Shown piece by piece: positions 1 through 4,839 of a DNA stretch of 6,593 nucleotides. Numbering within the stretch: the stretch's first letter is position 1; the number at the start of each line of letters is the position of its first letter. The DNA is from Desulfocapsa sp. (lineage in GTDB: Bacteria; Desulfobacterota; Desulfobulbia; Desulfobulbales; Desulfocapsaceae): positions 1 to 6,593 of the forward strand of contig DAOVZA010000122.1 in NCBI GenBank assembly GCA_030635405.1, in the 5' to 3' direction. The translations under genes and the position numbers were made by a program. The notes under the pieces were generated by a model that ran no database searches, was not told the origin of the DNA, and worked only from the letters and a program-made list of their open reading frames with translations.

Positions 1-164
1 TCTTCCTGGTCATAGAGAACCCAGGGGACCCACTGTTGCAGTTCATCTGGAATCGTGATTTCTTCTGCTGATGAGAAGGATGGTAGAAAAAATATCCCTG
101 AAAGAATAAGCAAGAGACAGATGTTGAATGAAGTCTTTGGTAAACATTTAGGCAGTATACACAT
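1..164 (-). CDS. Exported protein of unknown function, N-terminal fragment (truncated by window edge)
   Basis: Only the first 54 or so codons are in the window, reading leftwards. The visible protein begins MCILPKCLPK, followed by a hydrophobic stretch (about residues 12-28, FNICLLLILSGIFFLPSF) and a small-residue site (SSA, then EE). That is a typical Sec signal peptide, so the mature protein is exported. The mature start reads IPDELQQWVPWVLYDQE. From memory this resembles the start of very large uncharacterised proteobacterial envelope proteins that carry a PWxxWVL-type motif, but this is not verified. I chose the ATG at 162-164 because AGGA lies 8 nt upstream. Another in-frame ATG at 171-173 has its AGG too close, and one at 198-200 has no ribosome binding site and sits almost at the predicted transcription start. 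The reading frame is open to the window edge. It diverges from the lemA operon. Confidence 0.6.
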   Translation of the reverse strand, partial: MCILPKCLPKTSFNICLLLILSGIFFLPSFSSAEEITIPDELQQWVPWVLYDQE

Positions 165-211
165 GGGTGGCATCCTGTGAATGATGAGGAAAAGGTACAT
201 TTTAGATGGAT

Positions 212-241
212 AGTATAATGATGAATAAAAAGATTTGTCAA
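212..241 (-). promoter_or_regulatory. Sigma70-like promoter for the exported-protein gene
   Basis: On the minus strand a perfect -35 hexamer TTGACA (236-241) is followed after 18 nt by TATACT (212-217), one mismatch from the consensus -10. The predicted start near 205 gives a leader of about 40 nt before the ATG at 164 and puts AGGA inside it. This is the clearest promoter in the window. The plus strand also shows TATAAT at 214-219, but without a -35 at the right distance. Confidence 0.65.
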
Positions 242-421
242 TTACTCAGGTGAAAAGAGGAACTTTTATTGTTATCATAACTTACTGATCAAATACAAAC
301 AATTATACTCTTAAATAGATGCTGCTTTTACTGTGAATTGTTCTGGAAATGAATCGCTTCACCTGCTAGACTGGTAAGTAGTTGATTGTTTGTAAAAATA
401 AAAGAAAATTCATATGAAAAT

Positions 422-425
422 GGAG
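422..425 (+). promoter_or_regulatory. Ribosome binding site that fixes the lemA start
   Basis: GGAG sits 5 nt before the ATG at 431. The open frame extends upstream to a TTG at 386, but the extra 15 residues (starting [10 protein letters not shown]) would bury the lipoprotein signal and have no ribosome binding site. The ATG at 431 puts the signal sequence at the very N-terminus, as expected. Confidence 0.75.
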
Positions 426-430
426 CTGTT

Positions 431-1015
431 ATGAAACGAATTGCTTTGTTGTTTGTGGTTGCTTTACTTACGGTTGTAATGTCTGGCTGTGGCTATAATA
501 GTCTACAGGTAGAGGAAGAGGGCGTTTTTAAGGCCTGGGCCGATGTGGAATCCACCCTGCAGCGACGTGCAGATTTGATACCAAATCTCGTGGAAACAGT
601 TAAGGGCTACGCAAAACATGAACAGGAGACACTGGAGGCCGTGATTGACGCACGATCAAAGGCCAGCTCTGTACAGGTATCAGCAAAAGATTTGACGAAC
701 CCTGCAGCCATGCAGCAATTTCAGGCTGCACAGGGAGGGCTTAGTTCTGCTCTTTCTAAACTTATGGTGGTGGTTGAACGCTATCCTGATTTGAAGGCTA
801 ATCAGAATTTTCTTGATCTGCAGAATCAACTCGAGGGTACTGAGAATCGTATCAGTGTTGCACGGCAACGGTATAATACGGCTGTTTCAAGTTTTAACGG
901 TTCAATTCGTCAATTTCCAGCAAGTTTAACGAATAAATTCCTCCTTCAGCTTGATCGTAAAGAATATTTTAAAGCTGAAGAGGGTGCTAAAGCAGCTCCT
1001 AAGGTAACATTTTAA
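431..1015 (+). CDS. lemA: LemA family lipoprotein
   Basis: This encodes a 194-residue protein of the LemA family (Pfam PF04011), a helical envelope protein whose biochemical role is not settled. Residues 1-19 are a lipoprotein signal ([10 protein letters not shown] then hydrophobic), ending in MSGC with Cys20 as the likely lipidated residue. Many homologues have a plain N-terminal membrane helix instead. Family hallmarks are clear: GYNSLQ at 21-26, AW at 35-36, [11 protein letters not shown] at 44-54, the TVKGYAKHE segment at 57-64, the [12 protein letters not shown] block at 117-128, [12 protein letters not shown] at 138-149, and a C-terminal [13 protein letters not shown]. The length is normal for the family. 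It is first in a three-gene operon with two TPM-domain genes, a pairing seen repeatedly in bacteria. It is probably periplasmic, anchored by lipid. Family assignment is very secure; function is unknown. Confidence 0.95.
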   Translation: MKRIALLFVVALLTVVMSGCGYNSLQVEEEGVFKAWADVESTLQRRADLIPNLVETVKGYAKHEQETLEAVIDARSKASSVQVSAKDLTNPAAMQQFQAAQGGLSSALSKLMVVVERYPDLKANQNFLDLQNQLEGTENRISVARQRYNTAVSSFNGSIRQFPASLTNKFLLQLDRKEYFKAEEGAKAAPKVTF

Positions 1016-1018
1016 ACA

Positions 1019-1897
1019 ATGGAATTTTCCTTGAAACTATTCAGGATAAAGATTCTTCCTGTTTTTTTGATTTTAGGATTGTTTTTATGCTTTGCAGCTC
1101 CCCTTGCTGCCTTAAATGTTCCTTCTCTGAAAGATCGGGTTAACGATCAGGCGCAGATGCTTTCTGGGCAGACAAAAGCTGGCCTTGAGGCCTTGCTCAC
1201 GAATTTTGAGTCAACTGATTCAACACAAATCGTTGTGCTTACGATACCTTCTCTTGATGGTGAAGTACTTGAAGAATATTCAATGCGTGTTGTTGAGAAA
1301 TGGAAGATTGGTCAGAAAGGCACTGATAATGGAGCTTTGTTGTTGATTGTTCGGGATGATCGTAAATTACGAATTGAAGTTGGTTACGGTCTTGAAGGAA
1401 GCTTAACGGACCTTACTGCCGGAAGAATAATCAGTGGAGTAATTGTCCCACGTTTCAAAGAAGGAAATTTTGATCAAGGTATCAATGACGGTGTTATGGC
1501 CATGGTGGATGCTGTTCGAGGGGAGTTTGTCGCAGGTAATTCAACATCATCAAAGGAAGGTGCAGAAGATCCGGCAGGTTTAATTTTTATGCTGATATTT
1601 CTCTTTTCGTTTATTGCCAGGGCATTACATAAAAAACAGACTGCAGCGGCCGCTGTTGGTGGTGTAGCATCACCTGTACTAGGATTTTTATTTTTTCCTC
1701 AACTTGGAATGATGCTGTTGATGCTGATTCCAGTCGGTGCTCTTGCGGGCTTGTTCGTAAGTTCTTTTACAACGACCAGTGGAGGAGGATTTTATACGGG
1801 AGGCGGCGGTTTTGGTCGCTCATCTGGCGGGTTTGGAGGAGGATTCGGTGGTGGTGGCGGAGGTTTTGGTGGCGGTGGTGCGTCTGGAGGATGGTAG
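1019..1897 (+). CDS. TPM-domain protein, YgcG type, with glycine-rich C-terminus
   Basis: This 292-residue protein starts 3 nt after the lemA stop. Residues 1-30 are a signal peptide (hydrophobic 12-28, likely cut after PLA). Residues 32-170 form a TPM domain (Pfam PF04536): VPSLKDRVND, the QIVVLTIPSLDG strand, NGALLLIVRDDRKLRIEVGYGLEG at about 104-127 and AGRIISGVIVPRFKEGNFDQGI at 134-155. Hydrophobic segments lie at about 187-203 and 216-248. The tail (255-292) is almost entirely Gly/Phe/Ser and ends SGGW, the usual ending of this group. The domain should therefore face the periplasm, tethered to the inner membrane. The plant relative TLP18.3 has been reported to act as an acid phosphatase in photosystem repair; activity in bacterial members is mostly untested. 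The nearest purine-rich site, AAGG at 1001-1004, is 14 nt away, so translation is probably coupled to lemA. Confidence 0.93.
   Translation: MEFSLKLFRIKILPVFLILGLFLCFAAPLAALNVPSLKDRVNDQAQMLSGQTKAGLEALLTNFESTDSTQIVVLTIPSLDGEVLEEYSMRVVEKWKIGQKGTDNGALLLIVRDDRKLRIEVGYGLEGSLTDLTAGRIISGVIVPRFKEGNFDQGINDGVMAMVDAVRGEFVAGNSTSSKEGAEDPAGLIFMLIFLFSFIARALHKKQTAAAAVGGVASPVLGFLFFPQLGMMLLMLIPVGALAGLFVSSFTTTSGGGFYTGGGGFGRSSGGFGGGFGGGGGGFGGGGASGGW
1886..1890 (+). promoter_or_regulatory. Ribosome binding site for the second TPM gene, inside the upstream coding tail
   Basis: GGAGG lies in the final Gly codons of the preceding gene, 9 nt before the ATG at 1900. It directly abuts another in-frame ATG at 1891, which is therefore too close to be used. 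This decides the start at 1900. Confidence 0.75.
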
Positions 1898-1899
1898 CG

Positions 1900-2556
1900 A
1901 TGAAAAATAAAAATATGGCGCAACAATTTTTCAGTACTGAAGAACAGAAGCAGGTGTGCGATGCTGTACACCGAGCAGAGTTAAAGACTTCAGGCGAACT
2001 GGTTCCCATGCTGGTTTGCGAAAGCCATTCGTACCCTCTTGCTGCTGTAAGAGGTGGGGCTCTTGTTGCATCTCTTGTTGCACTTGTCGTAACTCCTCTG
2101 CTCGCAGGACAATTCTGGCTTGAATCAAGTAACCTGTGGGTGTTTCTTGCACTGTTCATACCCATTTTTCTTATTGTTAATCTCTTGATAAAAATCTTTC
2201 CGAGGCTTAAACGTTTCTTTCTCTTCAGTAGTGAGATGAACGAAGAAGTTAAGAACGCTGCATTTACAGCTTTTTTTACGGAGAAATTATATAAAACAAA
2301 GGATGAAAATGGCATCCTGATTTATATTTCACTTTTTGAACATCGTGCCTGGATAATTGCTGATAGTGGTATCAATGATCGCATCCCACAGGAGAGGTGG
2401 CAGGATGCAGTTAGCATCATTACCGAAGGGATTCGGAGTAAAAAGCAGTGTTCAGCGTTATGTGAAGCCGTTACTATGATTGGAGACATTCTTGAAAAAG
2501 AATTTCCGATACAGGATGAGGATGTGAACGAATTACACGATCTGATTATTCGTTGA
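1900..2556 (+). CDS. Second TPM-family membrane protein with internal transmembrane hairpin
   Basis: This 218-residue protein begins 2 nt after the preceding stop. The N-terminal part (about 12-40) carries the TPM-like start EEQKQVCDAVHRAELKTSGELVPMLV. Two hydrophobic helices follow (about 48-70 and 78-98), then a basic patch (PRLKRFF). The rest of the domain comes next: FFTEKLYKTKDENGILIYISLFEHRAWIIADSGI at about 125-158, RW at 166-167 and a terminal NELHDLI. No signal peptide is seen; the first helix pair must place the domain relative to the membrane. From memory this split layout is normal for a short TPM subfamily that travels with LemA and YgcG-type proteins. The protein is probably a partner of the two upstream products in one envelope complex; that is an inference from the operon. 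An alternative upstream start at 1891 adds three residues. Confidence 0.88.
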   Translation: MKNKNMAQQFFSTEEQKQVCDAVHRAELKTSGELVPMLVCESHSYPLAAVRGGALVASLVALVVTPLLAGQFWLESSNLWVFLALFIPIFLIVNLLIKIFPRLKRFFLFSSEMNEEVKNAAFTAFFTEKLYKTKDENGILIYISLFEHRAWIIADSGINDRIPQERWQDAVSIITEGIRSKKQCSALCEAVTMIGDILEKEFPIQDEDVNELHDLIIR

Positions 2557-2564
2557 TTGTTTCT

Positions 2565-3542
2565 TTACAGAGTAACTAGAAAGTAGATGGCTCCCATAAG
2601 AATGAGGCTGCTAATACGAAAGAGTTGATTGTAAACGATAAGCTCTGCAGCTAGTTTCGGTTGAAAAATTCCTGCATAAAATGGAAACTGATGTCGAATT
2701 GCCCTTACCGGTGATGAGAGAACATTTCCTACCAGTAAAGCCAGTACAACTTCCCTGTAATCCATACTTCCTTCCTGTAATAATGCCCCGGCAACTGCAA
2801 GTCCTGCTGTAAATTCTGCACTGATATGAAGTACGATGATTCCCATGGATTGAGGAGTCAGCCAGGGCAGAAAAGAGAGGTAGTTCGCCATTCCTGATTC
2901 CAGGACCTCAAATAGACCCATACGGTGCATCAGAAAAATGAGAATATAGATGGGGACGGTAAAACGAATTATTTTCCGAATTCGTTTTTTGTATCGTTTC
3001 CAGCTTGTATTGAATGCCTTTTTCCAATCAATTTTTGTGTTTTCTGGTTCATCTGCTTTTGCCTGTTGTCTTGTTGGTTTTGAGGGGACCGGAAGAAGAA
3101 ATCTGCTCAGGATAACAATGGTAACAGTACGGAAGATGGCTGCTCCAAAGGTGAGACCAACGTAGATGATTGCTGCGCCCTTAATGAGTGGTGCAGTGAT
3201 GAAAAAGACCGTTGGTAGGTGAAGAAAATAGGTTGGTAAACTATTGAATAGATTTGAGAGGATGAGTTCCTTTTTTAAGATTGTTTTCTTCTCGTATGCT
3301 TCAGAGAGCATGGTGTTTGCGGAAACCCCGGAAAATAAAGCCATGGAGAATGAGGCTCCAGCGGTTTCTGAGAGGTTACCAAATCTGATTAGAGGGCGTG
3401 CGAGTATAGCTATTTTACTTGTCCAGTTGAGGGACTCGATAAAATTGGCGACTAATAATCCGATGGAGATAAAGAAAATGAGGCGGATTAGAGGCCAGAT
3501 CAGGCTCGGCCAGAGTTGTTGGATTATATCTGCAGATTGCAT
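2565..3542 (-). CDS. Gate-domain ('nucleoside recognition') multispanning membrane protein
   Basis: This 325-residue integral membrane protein is related to the Gate domain (Pfam PF07670) found in SpmA/SpmB, FeoB and nucleoside transporters. Hydrophobic segments lie at about 13-35, 62-76, 93-118, 122-150, 192-210, 230-255, 263-278 and 308-325. A charged cytoplasmic linker (about 152-190, rich in Lys/Arg) divides it into two halves. Each half has a polar, Gly/Ser-rich gate-like segment: GASFSMALFSGVSANTML at 62-79 and AEFTAGLAVAGALLQEG at 242-258, followed by GNVLSSPVRAIRHQFPFY at 272-289. The substrate of these stand-alone proteins is not known, and the name does not prove nucleoside transport. 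The ATG at 3540-3542 is the only start, because an in-frame TAG lies eight codons upstream. The bases before the ATG are C-rich (CACTCCCC) with no ribosome binding site. It converges with the TPM operon across 8 nt. Confidence 0.8.
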   Translation of the reverse strand: MQSADIIQQLWPSLIWPLIRLIFFISIGLLVANFIESLNWTSKIAILARPLIRFGNLSETAGASFSMALFSGVSANTMLSEAYEKKTILKKELILSNLFNSLPTYFLHLPTVFFITAPLIKGAAIIYVGLTFGAAIFRTVTIVILSRFLLPVPSKPTRQQAKADEPENTKIDWKKAFNTSWKRYKKRIRKIIRFTVPIYILIFLMHRMGLFEVLESGMANYLSFLPWLTPQSMGIIVLHISAEFTAGLAVAGALLQEGSMDYREVVLALLVGNVLSSPVRAIRHQFPFYAGIFQPKLAAELIVYNQLFRISSLILMGAIYFLVTL

Positions 3543-3597
3543 GGGGAGTGTTGTGTGGAAGTACTAGGTCTGGAAAAGATGTCTCATGAAATAAGTC

Positions 3598-3668
3598 GTA
3601 TTTAGGATGTCTGCTGTCAAACGTCCTCGCTTCGCTGTGGATTGTTTGTCAGCAGACATCCTAAATAC
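3598..3668. repeat. Long palindrome 1, 19-bp perfect stem with structured loop
   Basis: The left arm 3598-3616 (GTATTTAGGATGTCTGCTG) is perfectly complementary to the right arm 3650-3668. After one T-T mismatch the stem continues with CAAAC (3618-3622) pairing GTTTG (3644-3648), then TCC (3624-3626) with GGA (3639-3641). The tip, TCGCTTCGCTGT, can fold a tiny GC-TTC-GC hairpin. The whole unit is 71 nt. The shape resembles REP-like or small palindromic mobile repeats, but a repeat family can only be shown by finding further copies in the genome. Confidence 0.85.
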
Positions 3669-3674
3669 TTTTTT
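3598..3674 (+). terminator. Possible rho-independent terminator, plus-strand orientation
   Basis: The palindrome at 3598-3668 is followed directly on the plus strand by six T residues (3669-3674), which is the layout of an intrinsic terminator. In the minus direction, the direction of the flanking genes, the bases after the stem are not T-rich. No plus-strand gene lies just upstream, so it would only stop transcripts running antisense through the Gate-domain gene. It may equally be an incidental feature of a palindromic repeat. Confidence 0.4.
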
Positions 3675-3676
3675 CC

Positions 3677-3720
3677 AAGTAAAATATAAGCCTTTTACTT
3701 TAACCCACGAAATGTAAAAG
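3677..3720. repeat. Small alternative hairpins between the two palindromes
   Basis: AAGTAAAA (3677-3684) pairs with TTTTACTT (3693-3700) across an 8-nt loop. CTTTTAC (3692-3698) can instead pair with GTAAAAG (3714-3720). The two foldings share bases and exclude each other. The stems are AT-rich and weak, so a regulatory role is speculative. Confidence 0.35.
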
Positions 3721-3735
3721 TTTAGCAGTGCTTTA

Positions 3736-3799
3736 CCAGACATCGATCAGGCCATTCCATAATAGTGAAGCTATATGGAATGGCCTGATCGATGTCTGG
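3736..3799. repeat. Long palindrome 2, 26-bp perfect stem
   Basis: The left arm 3736-3761 (starting CCAGACATCGATCAGG) is perfectly complementary to 3774-3799. ATAG (3762-3765) and CTAT (3771-3774) can extend the stem past a one-base bulge, leaving a loop of about 5 nt. It begins 31 nt downstream of the substrate-binding gene's stop codon. Neither side carries a T-run, so it is not a classic intrinsic terminator, although a stem this strong could stabilise the 3' end or slow polymerase. It shares CAGACATC with palindrome 1 but is otherwise a different sequence. Confidence 0.85.
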
Positions 3800-3830
3800 G
3801 GAAGTTGCTGATGAATTTTTACTGAAAAGG

Positions 3831-4742
3831 CTACTCAGCGGCTTGTGGTAGTCCCTCTCTGCTTCCCATCAATAGGCTTCCGATTTTTTCTTTCTCATAT
3901 GCATCCTGCGTCTTTATATAATCACTTTGTTCTCTTCCACGCATATTGGAGTTTTTTTGTAAGTATCTGGCACGTTTTGCAATGAGAGTTTTCCAATCAT
4001 CGAAATGTTTATAGAAGAGTTTCTCAACGGTTCCATCTTTCACAAGACGGTAGAGCTTTTTATTAATGACCGGCATTTGTACAACCATTGGGGAGTCCTT
4101 AGCAATGGTCATGTGAAAAGATTGGGTAGTTACTGGAGGATCAAGGATGGTGATGGAATCTTCACCTTGGAGGAGTCTTGTATAGATTAGGGCCGTATAT
4201 AAATCTACGATGAGATAATCAGCTTCCCCACGGTTAAGGAGCTCAATGGCTCGTTCAAAGGCAATGAATTGAACAGTTAGCTTGTCTTTGATAAAGGTGT
4301 CGAATTCCTGGCCGTAGCTTTCTCCGATATTTGAAACACCTTTTTTACCAATGAGTGACTTCCAACGACCAAAGAGAAATTCTTTACCCTTTTCAACCAC
4401 AATCACGGTGGGCTGAGGAAGATATGCAAGGGAATATTCCATGTATTCGGCTCGTTCATCATTTTTGTAGGCAGAAACGAGCATATCAATCTCACCATTT
4501 TTGCATTTATCCTGAACCTGCTGCCAGTTGCCCTCGACTCTAATGTCATAGTCGAGTTTCAGTTCAGTTAATATTTTTTGAGCAATGTCTGGCCCGATAC
4601 CAGTGAGTTTATTGTACTGTTCCCATACAACAGGAGGTGCCTTTGGGTTTCCGGAAACTATGAATGTTTCAGCAGCAAAACTGTGTGATGCGGAAAAACA
4701 GAAAAATAGAAGGTATGAGATGGCAAGAGAATATTTTTTCAT
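3831..4742 (-). CDS. Periplasmic substrate-binding protein, family 3 (amino-acid type), orphan
   Basis: This 303-residue exported protein has the SBP_bac_3 fold (Pfam PF00497), which binds small solutes, often amino acids, in the periplasm. Residues 1-23 are a signal peptide (MKKYSLAISY then hydrophobic, cut after SFA). Core motifs are GIGPDIAQKI at 48-57, GEIDMLVSAYKNDERAEYMEYS at 83-104, where Arg97 matches the position that holds the ligand carboxylate in HisJ-like proteins, and GEADYLIVD at 172-180, where Asp180 matches the residue contacting the amino group. VEKLFYKHFDDW (239-250) closes the fold. A charged tail of about 50 residues follows. I chose the ATG at 4742 over an in-frame ATG at 4835, because it starts the signal peptide and has AAGG 4 nt and AAGGA 11 nt upstream. 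No permease or ATPase gene lies nearby, so its transport or sensing partner is unknown. Confidence 0.85.
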   Translation of the reverse strand: MKKYSLAISYLLFFCFSASHSFAAETFIVSGNPKAPPVVWEQYNKLTGIGPDIAQKILTELKLDYDIRVEGNWQQVQDKCKNGEIDMLVSAYKNDERAEYMEYSLAYLPQPTVIVVEKGKEFLFGRWKSLIGKKGVSNIGESYGQEFDTFIKDKLTVQFIAFERAIELLNRGEADYLIVDLYTALIYTRLLQGEDSITILDPPVTTQSFHMTIAKDSPMVVQMPVINKKLYRLVKDGTVEKLFYKHFDDWKTLIAKRARYLQKNSNMRGREQSDYIKTQDAYEKEKIGSLLMGSREGLPQAAE

Positions 4743-4839
4743 AACACCTTGGTTCCTTGTGGGTAATTTGAAATGATGAGTTAGATCTCTTTTGATATTG
4801 GTTAAGAATACTAATCTCTTTTTTGAAAACCGCAAATTG
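4743..4839. other. Gap between sppA and the substrate-binding gene, with a direct repeat
   Basis: The 97-nt gap has no obvious terminator after sppA. It carries ATCTCTTTT twice (4785-4793 and 4814-4822), 29 nt apart, in the place where a promoter or operator for the downstream gene would sit. The best minus-strand promoter guess, TTGCGG then TATTCT 19 nt later, is weak. The two genes could be one transcript or two. Confidence 0.35.

Larger units (their letters stand above)
174..430. other. Divergent intergenic region, AT-rich
   Basis: This holds the minus-strand promoter described separately and must hold the promoter of the lemA operon. The best plus-strand -10 I can see is TATACT at 304-309, but the -35 region near 281-286 is poor. 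A second weak candidate is TATCAT at 273-278. If 304-309 is used, lemA has a leader of more than 110 nt. An 8-nt inverted match (CAGGTGAA 247-254, TTCACCTG 358-365) is too far apart to rate above chance. No small gene is supported here. Confidence 0.4.
3543..3830. other. Palindrome-rich intergenic region
   Basis: The gap of 288 nt separates the substrate-binding protein gene from the Gate-domain gene. It contains two long perfect palindromes (described separately), a small hairpin region between them and five copies of GATGTCT/AGACATC (3578-3584, 3606-3612, 3654-3660, 3738-3744, 3791-3797). I see no open reading frame worth calling. A weak minus-strand promoter for the Gate gene may lie between 3543 and 3597 (TTCATG and TAGTAC, 18 nt apart), but it is poor. 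Confidence 0.7.

Noticed and set aside
247..365. Inverted match CAGGTGAA / TTCACCTG
   Set aside because: Only 8 nt with over 100 nt between; expected by chance at this scale.
386..430. Upstream TTG start giving lemA 15 more residues
   Set aside because: It has no ribosome binding site and would displace the lipoprotein signal from the N-terminus, whereas ATG 431 has GGAG at 5 nt.
1767..2315. Open frame of 182 codons on the minus strand
   Set aside because: It is antisense to the Gly-rich tail and the second TPM gene; the translation is low-complexity with no recognisable domain.
3244..3567. Open frame of 107 codons on the plus strand opposite the Gate gene
   Set aside because: It is antisense to clear membrane-protein coding sequence, with no ribosome binding site or recognisable domain.
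3543..3830. CRISPR or att-site reading of the repeated GATGTCT motif
   Set aside because: Copies are mostly within palindrome arms, in both orientations and unevenly spaced; there are no spacers, cas genes, integrase or tRNA.
4743..4835. Longer start (ATG at 4835) for the binding protein
   Set aside because: The added 31 residues are basic and unlike a signal peptide; the internal Met at 4742 starts a clean signal peptide with ribosome binding sites.
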